Positions 1 to 6,565 of a DNA stretch of 23,386 bases are shown one piece after another. Numbering within the stretch: position 1 is the stretch's first letter; every line of letters starts with the position of its first letter. Under the pieces are notes generated by a model. The model was not told the origin of the DNA and searched no databases. It saw nothing but the letters and a program-made list of their open reading frames with translations. Both the position numbers and the translations under genes were made by a program. Source of the stretch: JBBATK01 sp046052705 (GTDB taxonomy: Bacteria > Bacteroidota > Ignavibacteria > Kapaibacteriales > NICIL-2); assembly GCA_046052705.1 (NCBI GenBank), contig JBJOLU010000030.1:1-23386 (forward strand), in the 5' to 3' direction.

Positions 1-1342
1 TCATAAGTTCCACCGGTGTGCGCGGCGAAAGCGACGCGCCTTCCGGAGCTATGAAACGGCAACGCCAGTGGTCGGTGCAGAAGGTCTCTTCGAAACCATC
101 CGGCCATACCTTGATGCCACGGTTGGTGATCATGTTCAAGGTTGCGCCATCGATAGTGATGGGCGAAACACGCTCGGCAATGGCGTTGGGGTTGCGATCC
201 GCGTGATGCAAGAACACATCCACACCAAGCAACTTCTTATCTGCCGGCGGGCGGGGTGTCCATGTTGCAATCACAGGAATTGTACCGGTGGCGCGTGCAG
301 CCGGCTTCAACTGCGCGGGCACGTTGCCCAAGTTGTCGATCACCGCTTGCGCGAATTCTTTGGTACCGACTTTCTGTGTGCTCACGCCTTCGGTGTAGAT
401 GTCTGCCGTGTGAATACCTTTCTCGATAGCACAGAGCCATGCGTTGGCAATGCGCTCGGCCACATCATGCTGACCCAAGTGATGGAGCATCATGAGTGCG
501 CCGTTCAGCAAGCCCGATGGATTGGCAATGTTCTGCCCTGCGATGAGCGGAGCCGAGCCGTGAATAGCTTCGAACATGGAACATGTAGGACCCACATTCG
601 ACGATCCCGCCAAGCCCACCGAGCCGGCAATTTGCGCCACCACATCAGAGAGAATATCGCCATAAAGATTGGGCAATACCACTACGTCGAACTGCTCGGG
701 AGTATCGGCCAAACGCGCAGCTCCGATGTCCACGATAAAGTGATCGTTCTTGATTTCCGGATACTCGGCTGCTATCTCGTCGAACACGCGATGGAACAAT
801 CCATCGGACTGCTTCATGATGTTGTCCTTGGTGCAGCAGGTTACTTTTTTGCGACCATTGTGCTTTGCGTACTCAAATGCATAGCGAACAATCTTCTCGC
901 AGCCCGGACGCGAAATAATCTTCAAGCACTGCACTACTTCGTCTGTGTGCTGGTGCTCTATACCCGCGTACAAGTCTTCTTCGTTTTCGCGAATAATCAC
1001 CACATCCATGTTCGGATGCTTTGTGGTTACGAAGGGATGATAGCTCACGCAAGGACGTACGTTGGCATACAAGCCAAGGAACTTGCGAATGCTCACGTTC
1101 AAGCTCTTGTATCCGCCGCCTTGAGGAGTGGTGATGGGCGCCTTCAGGAACACACTGTTCCGGCGAATAATATCCCATGATTCTTTTGCAATACCGGAGG
1201 TGTTTCCGGACAAATACACTTTCTCTCCAACCTCGATGGTATCCACCTGAATATCCGCTCCTGCTGCATCCAAAATGCGCAGTGTTGCGTCCATGATCTC
1301 CGGTCCGATACCGTCTCCGTATGCTACTGTAATTCTTGCCAT
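1..1342 (-). CDS. icd: Isocitrate dehydrogenase (long single-chain type), 3' end cut by the window
   Basis: Oxidative decarboxylation of isocitrate to 2-oxoglutarate in the TCA cycle, cytoplasmic. About 447 residues are visible and the reading frame stays open to base 2, so the stop lies outside the window. The start is ATG at 1342 (MARITVAYGDGIGPE). Visible family residues: substrate motif SLNVSIR (Ser80, Asn82, Arg86), Arg96, Arg118 in IIREN, Tyr125, Lys172, and metal-binding Asp229/Asp233 in NLYGDILSD. The chain continues well past the catalytic core, as in the longer Thermus/Rickettsia-type enzymes, which carry a C-terminal extension. The cofactor loop reads HGSAPLIAG: the two residues that in E. 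coli are Lys344-Tyr345 and contact the NADP phosphate are Leu266-Ile267 here, so NADP versus NAD preference is open. Divergent from a LysR gene that probably regulates it. Isopropylmalate dehydrogenase is less likely given SLNVSIR and the length. Confidence 0.93.
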   Translation of the reverse strand, partial: MARITVAYGDGIGPEIMDATLRILDAAGADIQVDTIEVGEKVYLSGNTSGIAKESWDIIRRNSVFLKAPITTPQGGGYKSLNVSIRKFLGLYANVRPCVSYHPFVTTKHPNMDVVIIRENEEDLYAGIEHQHTDEVVQCLKIISRPGCEKIVRYAFEYAKHNGRKKVTCCTKDNIMKQSDGLFHRVFDEIAAEYPEIKNDHFIVDIGAARLADTPEQFDVVVLPNLYGDILSDVVAQIAGSVGLAGSSNVGPTCSMFEAIHGSAPLIAGQNIANPSGLLNGALMMLHHLGQHDVAERIANAWLCAIEKGIHTADIYTEGVSTQKVGTKEFAQAVIDNLGNVPAQLKPAARATGTIPVIATWTPRPPADKKLLGVDVFLHHADRNPNAIAERVSPITIDGATLNMITNRGIKVWPDGFEETFCTDHWRCRFIAPEGASLSPRTPVELM

Positions 1343-1374
1343 GTTGTTGTGCTGTTGCGGTGAAACAATTCGTG

Positions 1375-1382
1375 CAAAGATC
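1375..1382 (-). promoter_or_regulatory. Candidate -7 box of the icd promoter
   Basis: On the minus strand the sequence reads GATCTTTG, one mismatch from the Bacteroidota -7 consensus TAnnTTTG, 33 nt upstream of the icd ATG. The implied transcription start is near 1368. No clear -33 TTTG is visible. The main support is that it places the downstream LysR dyad at about -67, the usual activator site. Confidence 0.35.
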
Positions 1383-1408
1383 CGGCTTTACATTCATTTA
1401 CTTCTATT

Positions 1409-1416
1409 TAAGTTTA
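1409..1416 (+). promoter_or_regulatory. Candidate -7 box of the lysR promoter
   Basis: TAAGTTTA matches TAnnTTTG at five of the six fixed positions (last G replaced by A). The implied start, near 1423, falls at the edge of the palindromes at 1414-1446, which would fit autoregulation. This is a weak call made from a single box. Confidence 0.25.
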
Positions 1417-1425
1417 CCATGGTAA
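1414..1425. promoter_or_regulatory. Perfect 12-bp palindrome in the icd-lysR intergenic region
   Basis: TTACCATGGTAA is a perfect 12-bp palindrome abutting the larger dyad at 1424-1446. It lies about 52 bp upstream of the predicted icd start. It could be a second half of a LysR binding region, but palindromes this short also arise by chance. Confidence 0.4.
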
Positions 1426-1446
1426 TCATAAGTAAAACTTATGATT
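1424..1446. promoter_or_regulatory. Likely LysR-type operator (T-N11-A dyad)
   Basis: Two perfect 9-bp inverted arms, AATCATAAG (1424-1432) and CTTATGATT (1438-1446), flank a TAAAA spacer. The core ATAAG-N5-CTTAT contains T1429-N11-A1441, the classic LysR-family recognition pattern. It lies between divergent icd and lysR, with its centre about 67 bp upstream of the predicted icd start. LysR proteins typically bind near -65 of an activated gene and overlap their own promoter, and both conditions are met here. Binding by the adjacent LysR is inferred. Confidence 0.65.
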
Positions 1447-1534
1447 CAAAATGAACATCCGCATCACAAACCACAAATCACAAGAACCGGCTGCGCCCAA
1501 AGCAGGCCCCCATCAATCGATGATTGTTTTGCCT

Positions 1535-2461
1535 ATGAACTACACTCTTCACCAACTGCGAATATTCCTCACCATTTCCCGAACAGGTAGCATCACAAAA
1601 GCTGCGGCCGAGCTGAACCTCTCGCAGCCGGCGGTTTCCATACAGTTGCGTCAGTTTCAGGAGCAGTTCGATGTGGCGTTGGTGGAAGTGGTGGGCCGCA
1701 AACTGTATGTAACGGAGTTCGGGCAGGAGATTGCCCGTGCGGCCGAGAGAATTATCGACGAAGTATACGCCATCGATTTCAAAACCCAAGCGTACAAAGG
1801 GCAGATGTCCGGACGCCTGCGATTATCCATTGTTTCTACCGCGCAATACTTTGTGCCAACGCTGATCAGCGAGTTCTATACCAAGCATGCCGGTATTGAA
1901 TGGCAGATCGATGTTACCAACAAAGCGCGTGTGGTGGAGAGCTTGGAGAAGAACGAAATTGATTTTGCCGTGATGTCTATTCTGCCGGACTCGTTGAAGG
2001 TGAACACGCTGGACATCATGGAGAACAAGCTCTTTGTGGTGGCCAATACCAAAGCATCTTCGCCGCAGCGAAGCAGGAACTGGGAGCAGCTGCAAACCAT
2101 GCCTCTGATCTACCGCGAGGTGGGCTCCGGCACGCGCACATTGCTGGAGCGCTTTGCCGAGCAGTACGACTTACCTGCGCGCAAGAAACTGGAACTAAGT
2201 TCCTACGAGGCCGTCAAACAGGCGGTGCTTGCGGGTCTGGGCGTATCCATCATTCCGCTCGTTGGAATTCATCGTGAGTTGGAGGCCGGCTCGCTGCATA
2301 TCATCGGTATGAAGAACTTTCCCATTACCTCACAGTGGAGATTGGTGTGGCTGGCATCCAAGCGCTTGTCTCCGGTTGCGGAATCTTTTTTAGAGTACCT
2401 TACCGAAGAACGCCACAGACTGGTGCGTGATCACTTCTCGTGGATGAGAAAATACAGGTAA
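1535..2461 (+). CDS. LysR-family transcriptional regulator
   Basis: A 308-residue DNA-binding regulator, the normal LysR length. The N-terminus has the winged helix-turn-helix: MNYTLHQLRIF start, then TGSITKAAAELNLSQPAVSIQL at about residues 18-39. Residues from about 90 to 300 form the periplasmic-binding-protein-like effector domain (GRLRLSIVST onward; the GLGVSIIP motif is typical). The ORF is open from ATG 1451, and ATG 1520 is also in frame. I chose 1535 because family members begin a few residues before the HTH, and because the 1451 start nearly abuts the operator. No Shine-Dalgarno precedes any of the three starts. It is transcribed away from icd, so icd is the obvious target and autoregulation is likely. 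The general look is CbbR/CmpR-like, but the effector cannot be named from sequence. Confidence 0.93.
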   Translation: MNYTLHQLRIFLTISRTGSITKAAAELNLSQPAVSIQLRQFQEQFDVALVEVVGRKLYVTEFGQEIARAAERIIDEVYAIDFKTQAYKGQMSGRLRLSIVSTAQYFVPTLISEFYTKHAGIEWQIDVTNKARVVESLEKNEIDFAVMSILPDSLKVNTLDIMENKLFVVANTKASSPQRSRNWEQLQTMPLIYREVGSGTRTLLERFAEQYDLPARKKLELSSYEAVKQAVLAGLGVSIIPLVGIHRELEAGSLHIIGMKNFPITSQWRLVWLASKRLSPVAESFLEYLTEERHRLVRDHFSWMRKYR

Positions 2462-2463
2462 GA

Positions 2464-2538
2464 GAACTGCCTAAAGCGCAGAGTGCGAGTACAGTGAGTA
2501 ATTTTGGTGCCTAGAGGTCCGGCACCGGTAGGCAGTTC
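2464..2538 (+). other. Foldable element: 10-bp outer stem enclosing two hairpins
   Basis: Directly after the lysR stop, GAACTGCCTA (2464-2473) pairs perfectly with TAGGCAGTTC (2529-2538). Inside are two smaller inverted repeats: CGCA/TGCG around a GAG loop (2477-2487), and GGTGCC/GGCACC around a 9-nt loop (2506-2526), the latter extendable by two G-U pairs. Together they would make a three-way junction in RNA. No U-run follows, so it is not a normal intrinsic terminator. It could be a 3' UTR structure of lysR, a small RNA or a remnant of a short inverted-repeat element. I recognise no known RNA family. Confidence 0.4.
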
Positions 2539-2549
2539 GACTGTGGAAT

Positions 2550-2621
2550 ACAGCCTCGCTGTTCAACTAAACCTTACAGCCTCGCTGTTCAACTAAACCT
2601 TACAGCCGCGCTGTACAACTA
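2550..2621. repeat. 26-bp tandem repeat carrying three ACAGC-N3-GCTGT dyads
   Basis: Two identical 26-bp units (2550-2575 and 2576-2601) are followed by a degenerate third (2602-2621). Each begins with the dyad ACAGC-N3-GCTGT, at 2550-2562, 2576-2588 and 2602-2614. In the third copy the centre changes from CTC to CGC while the arms are kept. The dyad centres sit 26 bp apart, at about -87, -61 and -35 from the start implied by the -7 box at 2629. This looks like a multi-site operator for the downstream gene. The binding protein is unknown, and the divergent LysR dyad has a different sequence. Confidence 0.6.
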
Positions 2622-2628
2622 TTCGCAA

Positions 2629-2636
2629 TACCTTTG
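2629..2636 (+). promoter_or_regulatory. -7 promoter box of the lectin-like gene
   Basis: TACCTTTG is an exact TAnnTTTG match ending 16 nt before the ATG. The implied transcription start, about 2643, falls right at the ribosome binding site, giving a leader of about 10 nt. No clear -33 element is visible. The position is instead occupied by the third ACAGC-N3-GCTGT dyad, which would fit an activator- or repressor-controlled promoter. Confidence 0.55.
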
Positions 2637-2643
2637 TTTTTTT

Positions 2644-2648
2644 GGAGG
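2644..2648 (+). promoter_or_regulatory. Strong Shine-Dalgarno sequence (GGAGG)
   Basis: GGAGG ends four bases before the ATG at 2653. It is the only strong Shine-Dalgarno I see before any gene here; the others have none. It fixes the start of the downstream gene. Confidence 0.7.
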
Positions 2649-2652
2649 CACT

Positions 2653-3369
2653 ATGGCAAGCGAGTTTAACTCACCAACGCAACCGAGCGATGAGCATCGC
2701 GAGCGGCCTCGCGCCTTTCTTGCCACGGAAGACTACGACAACATCTGGCTTCGCATAAAGGACAAAGGCATTCGTTGGGTGCTAACCTGGGTAACCTTTA
2801 TTGTTACGCTCATCACCATCATCATTGCCACTATCACCTTCCTGGGCTTCAACAACTATGTGCAGGAAAAAGCTCTCAGCTTAACGCGCACGTATGTGTC
2901 CAGCACGGAGTTCAAAAAAGAAGCAAGCGATTCCTTGAGTTCGTTCTTGTTGTTGAATCGGGAGCTTATCTCCGATTTGCAGGCAAAGCTTCGCATGCTC
3001 AAGGATAGTGTTCGATTGGTAAGCAACCTTCGAAACGCTCCGTATAGTTTTGGTTCTAATAGTGCCAGCTTTGTGGACTCGCTGGGTACGCAGTTCCGTA
3101 TCGAGTACGGAAATGCCTCGACCGACGATCCTGTGGAGTTCCGGGAGTCGTTTCTGGATCCGCCGCTGGTGTACATGACTGCCACCACACAGCTCACACA
3201 ATTGGTGGGTCAACGCACCGAGAAGCAAATCGCGAAAACATCCAACCACTATCCGCTGGTTCTGGATTCGGTATCGCGTACCGGCTTTGTGGTGAAAATG
3301 GATCCTCGCTACACGCCCTGGGGATTTAGCGGCTCACAGAATTTTAACTGGATTGCTATTGGGCATTAG
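2653..3369 (+). CDS. Single-pass membrane protein with H-type lectin-like C-terminal domain
   Basis: A 238-residue protein of unknown role. It has a hydrophilic N-terminus (1-40), one transmembrane helix (about 43-66, WVLTWVTFIVTLITIIIATI), a helical and probably coiled-coil segment (about 70-125), then a beta-rich C-terminal domain (about 140-238). That last domain resembles the H-type lectin family in order and wording: a phenylalanine before PP (FLDPPLVYM), then a TGF segment (SRTGFVVKM), then the terminal NFNWIAIG, which matches the family's closing VxWIAIG strand. H-type lectins bind sugars such as N-acetylgalactosamine as trimers, and a coiled coil could serve trimerisation. There is no cleavable signal peptide, so the topology (lectin outside the inner membrane) is inferred. 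Its own promoter, the GGAGG site and an upstream dyad array suggest regulated expression. The gene ends with a 4-base overlap with convergent rsmD. The lectin assignment is by eye only. Confidence 0.8.
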   Translation: MASEFNSPTQPSDEHRERPRAFLATEDYDNIWLRIKDKGIRWVLTWVTFIVTLITIIIATITFLGFNNYVQEKALSLTRTYVSSTEFKKEASDSLSSFLLLNRELISDLQAKLRMLKDSVRLVSNLRNAPYSFGSNSASFVDSLGTQFRIEYGNASTDDPVEFRESFLDPPLVYMTATTQLTQLVGQRTEKQIAKTSNHYPLVLDSVSRTGFVVKMDPRYTPWGFSGSQNFNWIAIGH

Positions 3370-3914
3370 GACGAGGATTGAAACACATCCACAACCGTAT
3401 CGCCGTACGTTTTGTTTGCCAGCAATTGCCAACCCCTTGGAGCGATCAGTACTTCAAAGCGATCGTGTTCGGCTATGCAAAGTCCGCCGGGGCGCACCAA
3501 ATCTCGCTCCGCGATGCATTCTATCAAAGCATTCTCTGTGTGCAAAGCATAGGGCGGATCGATAAAAATCACATCGAAGGCATCCCGGTGTTCCCGCACA
3601 AACTCTGTGGCATCTGCCAAGATTATACTTGCCTGATGCTCAAGCTTCAACGCTTTAAGATTCTCTTCTATTCCCTTTGCTACACGCCTCTGTTTCTCTA
3701 CAAACGTGCAGTGCGCGGCGCCGCGGCTTAGGGCTTCGATACCCAATGCTCCCGTCCCTGCAAAAACATCGCACACCGTTGCACCTTGCCATTGCACGCG
3801 ATGCCCTAGCATGTTGAAGATACTCTCGCGGGTGGCGTCCAGTGTGGGGCGAACACCCTCGTGAACTTTGGCGGGAAGCAAACGCCCTCTATGCGTGCCT
3901 GCAATAATGCGCAT
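3366..3914 (-). CDS. rsmD: 16S rRNA (guanine-966-N2)-methyltransferase
   Basis: Methylates N2 of G966 in 16S rRNA during small-subunit assembly, using S-adenosylmethionine. 182 residues, the usual size. It begins MRIIAGTHRGR with the family's RPTLDATRESIFNML segment. The SAM-binding motif DVFAGTGALGIEAL is at about residues 49-62, and the catalytic (D/N)PPY motif appears as FIDPPY at about 116-121. It starts 3 bases after the stop of the upstream phosphohexomutase gene, so it is translated from the same message. Its 3' end overlaps the convergent lectin-like gene by 4 bases. Confidence 0.95.
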   Translation of the reverse strand: MRIIAGTHRGRLLPAKVHEGVRPTLDATRESIFNMLGHRVQWQGATVCDVFAGTGALGIEALSRGAAHCTFVEKQRRVAKGIEENLKALKLEHQASIILADATEFVREHRDAFDVIFIDPPYALHTENALIECIAERDLVRPGGLCIAEHDRFEVLIAPRGWQLLANKTYGDTVVDVFQSSS

Positions 3915-3917
3915 GGC

Positions 3918-5309
3918 TTACACCCACTCCTGCGCTCGTGCAATCAGTGCTTCGGCCTGTGTGCGTGTGGCTGCTTCGGCAATGATGCGTACAATGGGCT
4001 CGGTGTTCGACGCGCGCAATTGCACCCACGAGTCCTCCCAGTCCACGCGCACACCATCGTCGTACGAGATCCTGGTTTGCTCTGCCTCGTGAGCATCAAG
4101 CTTCACGTTGAAGGAGGAAGGTCGTTCCGCCACGGTGAATTTTGTTTTGAGCATGCAATACTTCTGCTCGGTTGTGAGCGTGCTCCATTCGGCCTCTGTT
4201 GTGTGCGCCATGAGCCATATCGTTAACGCGCAACCCACCAGCGAGTCGCGTCCGTAATGACATGCCGGCACAATCACACCGCCGCTGCCTTCGCCGCCCA
4301 CACATGCCTTTGTGCGTTGCATTGCCCGCACCACATTTATCTCGCCTACCGGTGCAAGCTCGCAGCGTCCGTTATACCGCAGTGCTGCATCCATCGCCAT
4401 GCGCGAGGTAGACATATTCACAACGGCCACGGGAGGAGTATCCGGGGAAGCACCTTCATCGCTGCTACCGCTAAAGAGCAAGGCATTGCGCATCACTGCT
4501 TCGATAGCCAGCATCACGGTACGTTCTTCGCCAATAGCCTGACCGCGATGATCGATAATCACCAAACGATCGGCATCGGGATCTACCGCAAAACCCGCAT
4601 CGGCACGATGCTCGCGCACGGCATGGCACAGGTCTCCCAGATGTTCTGTCAGGGGTTCGGGGGTGTGAGGAAACTCTCCGGAGCCGGTACAATAGAGTTC
4701 AATTACCTCCACACCAAGAGCGCGCAGCAGCTGCGGCACGGCACGAGAGCCGGAGCAATTCACGGCATCCACCACCACGCGTAGGGCGCGAGCGCGAATT
4801 CGCTGCAGAGCATCACTGCTAAAGAGCGGCAAGGCAAGAACCGCGTTGATGTGTTGATCGAGGGCATCGTCAATCATCGTAACGGGCGCTGATTGCTGCT
4901 CGGAAGAGCAGGAAAAACTGCGTGTATCCAGAGCGTTCCACAAACGTGCGTTAGCATCGGCATCCAGGAAGGTACCGTCGGACGCAAGGAATTTCAATCC
5001 GTTCCACGGAGCGGGATTGTGAGAGGCAGTGATAATAATTCCGCCAACGGCATCGCTCTTCTCGGTAAGAAGCTGCACAGTCGGTGTGGGAACCATACCG
5101 GCAGAGCGCGCAGGACGCCCGCAGGCGGCTAGAGCGCCAAGCACTACAGACTCCATCCATTTGCCGGAGGGACGTCCGTCTCTGCCCACCACAATGGCAC
5201 CTTCCGGCATCACTGCCGAGTACGCCATAACATAGGCCGCCACGATATCGGGCGTGCAGGCATCGCCAAGAGTTGCGCGAACACCGGAGATGGATCGGAT
5301 CAGAGGCAT
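3918..5309 (-). CDS. glmM: Phosphoglucosamine mutase / phosphomannomutase family
   Basis: An alpha-D-phosphohexomutase of 463 residues. The role is most likely glucosamine-6-phosphate to glucosamine-1-phosphate for peptidoglycan and LPS precursors. All four active-site loops are present: the phosphoserine loop TASHNP (94-99, Ser96 the phosphorylated residue), the metal loop DPDADR (243-248), the sugar-specificity loop GGEGSGG followed by HYGRDSLVG, and the C-terminal phosphate loop RASNTEP. The GEGSGG and HYGRDSL wording matches the Bacteroidota/archaeal GlmM branch. A phosphomannomutase or phosphoglucomutase cannot be excluded from motifs alone. It starts 21 bases after the thioesterase stop and is followed 3 bases later by rsmD, forming a three-gene operon. 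No Shine-Dalgarno. Confidence 0.88.
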   Translation of the reverse strand: MPLIRSISGVRATLGDACTPDIVAAYVMAYSAVMPEGAIVVGRDGRPSGKWMESVVLGALAACGRPARSAGMVPTPTVQLLTEKSDAVGGIIITASHNPAPWNGLKFLASDGTFLDADANARLWNALDTRSFSCSSEQQSAPVTMIDDALDQHINAVLALPLFSSDALQRIRARALRVVVDAVNCSGSRAVPQLLRALGVEVIELYCTGSGEFPHTPEPLTEHLGDLCHAVREHRADAGFAVDPDADRLVIIDHRGQAIGEERTVMLAIEAVMRNALLFSGSSDEGASPDTPPVAVVNMSTSRMAMDAALRYNGRCELAPVGEINVVRAMQRTKACVGGEGSGGVIVPACHYGRDSLVGCALTIWLMAHTTEAEWSTLTTEQKYCMLKTKFTVAERPSSFNVKLDAHEAEQTRISYDDGVRVDWEDSWVQLRASNTEPIVRIIAEAATRTQAEALIARAQEWV

Positions 5310-5330
5310 AATATCAGTTTTGGTTGAAGA

Positions 5331-5819
5331 TTATTTTTCCTGACGGTGTTTGAGAACATCGCGGTTTTTCAAACGTTGTTCACGGCGATATAACGCGTCT
5401 TCATAGCGACGTTTCTCGGCGTCGGTTTGCGGCAAAATGGCAGGAACGGGAAGCGGCTTTCCGTATTGATCTATAGCCACAAAGGTCAGGTATGCCGATG
5501 CCGTGTGTGCAGATGTTCCATTCAAAGGATCCTCGCGATGCACACGCACACCAACTTCCATAGAGGTCTTGAATGCCCGATTAATACTTGCGTAGAGCTT
5601 CACCACGTGACTGAGCTTGATGGGTTCAAAGAAGTTGATTTCGTCTACCGAAGCGGTCACGCACACACGTCCGCTATGCTTCATGGCGGCAAGAGCCGCT
5701 GCGATGTCCACCCAATGCATCAACCTTCCACCCAACAAATTCCCCAGGTAGTTGGTGTCGTTGGGCAACACCATTTCGGTCATTTCAATAATACTTTCCG
5801 AGGGATGTTTGGGGTTCAT
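5331..5819 (-). CDS. Acyl-CoA thioesterase (hotdog fold, YciA/BACH type)
   Basis: Hydrolyses acyl-CoA to free fatty acid and CoA in the cytoplasm. 162 residues, one hotdog domain. The diagnostic segment is NDTNYLGNLLGGRLMHWVDIAAALAA (about 20-45, given here as the family signature), with Asn24 and Asp38 in the positions of the catalytic pair and the central helix following the GG. The domain continues with ASVDEINFFEPI and a closing AYLTFVAID strand. The C-terminal 35 residues are charged and helical. ATG at 5819 has no Shine-Dalgarno but lies 25 nt downstream of an exact TAnnTTTG box. First gene of the operon with glmM and rsmD; the functional link to them is not obvious. Confidence 0.9.
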   Translation of the reverse strand: MNPKHPSESIIEMTEMVLPNDTNYLGNLLGGRLMHWVDIAAALAAMKHSGRVCVTASVDEINFFEPIKLSHVVKLYASINRAFKTSMEVGVRVHREDPLNGTSAHTASAYLTFVAIDQYGKPLPVPAILPQTDAEKRRYEDALYRREQRLKNRDVLKHRQEK

Positions 5820-5844
5820 AGGAAGACGTAAAAAATGATACGTG

Positions 5845-5852
5845 CAAAACTA
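5845..5852 (-). promoter_or_regulatory. -7 promoter box of the thioesterase-glmM-rsmD operon
   Basis: The minus strand reads TAGTTTTG followed by CA, an exact TAnnTTTG match, 25 nt before the thioesterase ATG and just after the stop of the DinB-like gene. This suggests the operon has its own promoter. No -33 TTTG is apparent. Confidence 0.55.
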
Positions 5853-5870
5853 CCTGATTTCCGCCGCCTG

Positions 5871-6371
5871 TCACCCCATCTGCAGAATCTGTTCGGCGTG
5901 GCGCAGCTCGTGGCAAGCAGCAAAGTACACCCAGCCGTAAAGGGTTAAATCACCTCGGATAGCATGAGCAAATACAAGGGAGCGCATTTCCGCATCTGAA
6001 CGTCGTTCCACTGCGCGAAGAAAAGAATCGCGGGAGGCCGCAAGCTGTGTGCACAGCTCGTCGTATGCGTAGCGGCCTTGGGGACGAAGTCGCTCCGCCG
6101 CTTCATAGCGTTGCTCACGTTTCGGCACAGTGGCCATAATCATAGCGCGCTCCTGCTCCAACTCCGCATCAGATTTGGCTTCGCAGGCAGTGGCAATACT
6201 CGGCGCTTTGAGGATGATTCCGCAAATAGAGCGCTCCACAAGCAAACAGTGCTCGAGAACATCATAGGCAGACCACGCGCCCTCCTGCACAGAAACATCT
6301 TTCTTCTGCTCGGCGCAGGCCAAAACATACAACCGCGCCTCTTCGCATTGTTTGAGGTAGAGATCGATCAT
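5871..6371 (-). CDS. DinB/YfiT-like four-helix metal-binding protein
   Basis: 166 residues from ATG 6371. The frame stays open upstream to 6620, but that extension is low-complexity, lacks family features and runs through the promoter region, so I take MIDLYLKQ as the start. The protein is all-helical and carries the spaced histidines of the DinB_2 superfamily: His41 in YDVLEHCLLVE and His154/His158 in CHELRHAEQI near the C-terminus. This triad usually holds a divalent metal. Members include thiol-dependent transferases and stress proteins; the substrate cannot be inferred. A near-consensus -7 box lies 27 nt upstream. It is divergent from kmo. Confidence 0.82.
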   Translation of the reverse strand: MIDLYLKQCEEARLYVLACAEQKKDVSVQEGAWSAYDVLEHCLLVERSICGIILKAPSIATACEAKSDAELEQERAMIMATVPKREQRYEAAERLRPQGRYAYDELCTQLAASRDSFLRAVERRSDAEMRSLVFAHAIRGDLTLYGWVYFAACHELRHAEQILQMG

Positions 6372-6398
6372 GGGTGTGAACGATGGGAAAACATGGAT

Positions 6399-6406
6399 CA
6401 AAGTAA
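6399..6406 (-). promoter_or_regulatory. Candidate -7 box of the DinB-like gene
   Basis: The minus strand reads TTACTTTG, one mismatch from TAnnTTTG, 27 nt before ATG 6371. That spacing is close to the 25 nt seen for the thioesterase. A TTG occurs about 20 nt upstream, which could serve as the -33 element. Confidence 0.35.
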
Positions 6407-6452
6407 TCAAAAGCTCTAGACCACAAGCGTTTGTCCCGCTGGTTGAGTCCGA

Positions 6453-6473
6453 CTGTATATCTGCGATGTACAG
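6453..6473. promoter_or_regulatory. 21-bp imperfect dyad between the DinB-like gene and kmo
   Basis: CTGTA (6453-6457) and TACAG (6469-6473) are inverted. Inside them ATC (6459-6461) and GAT (6465-6467) are also inverted around TGC, leaving a single mismatched pair. Eight of nine pairs are complementary. It sits about 80 bp upstream of the DinB-like ATG and about 70 bp upstream of the kmo -7 box, so it could serve either gene. Confidence 0.4.
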
Positions 6474-6540
6474 AAAACTGATAGTCTCTGCATTCCCATC
6501 CGCTCTTGTTTCACCACGCCCGCTCCACCCGCTTGCTTTG

Positions 6541-6548
6541 TAGTTTTG
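6541..6548 (+). promoter_or_regulatory. -7 promoter box of kmo
   Basis: TAGTTTTG followed by CA is an exact TAnnTTTG match on the plus strand, giving an 80-90 nt leader to the kmo ATG. No convincing -33 box is seen. Confidence 0.5.
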
Positions 6549-6555
6549 CACAGCA

Positions 6556-6565
6556 CTACGCGTAG
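6556..6565. promoter_or_regulatory. Perfect 10-bp palindrome at the predicted kmo start site
   Basis: CTACGCGTAG is a perfect palindrome beginning 8 bases after the -7 box, that is, at about +1. A protein bound here would block transcription, so it is a possible repressor site for kmo-nadC. Short palindromes also occur by chance. Confidence 0.35.

Noticed and set aside
68..1180. 370-residue open frame opposite icd
   Set aside because: Antisense to a well-conserved enzyme; the translation is Cys/His-rich with no domain. It is a shadow of the real codons.
2464..2538. 10-bp inverted repeats considered as ends of a MITE
   Set aside because: No target-site duplication flanks them and the interior is itself structured. 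Only a multi-copy genome search could revive the idea.
2550..2621. 26-bp repeats considered as a CRISPR remnant
   Set aside because: The units are directly adjacent with no unique spacers, and there are no cas genes nearby.
6453..6473. Dyad with CTG/CAG ends considered as a LexA (SOS) box near a DinB-fold gene
   Set aside because: The LexA spacing is CTG-N10-CAG; here the gap is 15 bases. DinB-fold proteins of this type are not the SOS polymerase. Kept only as an unnamed dyad.
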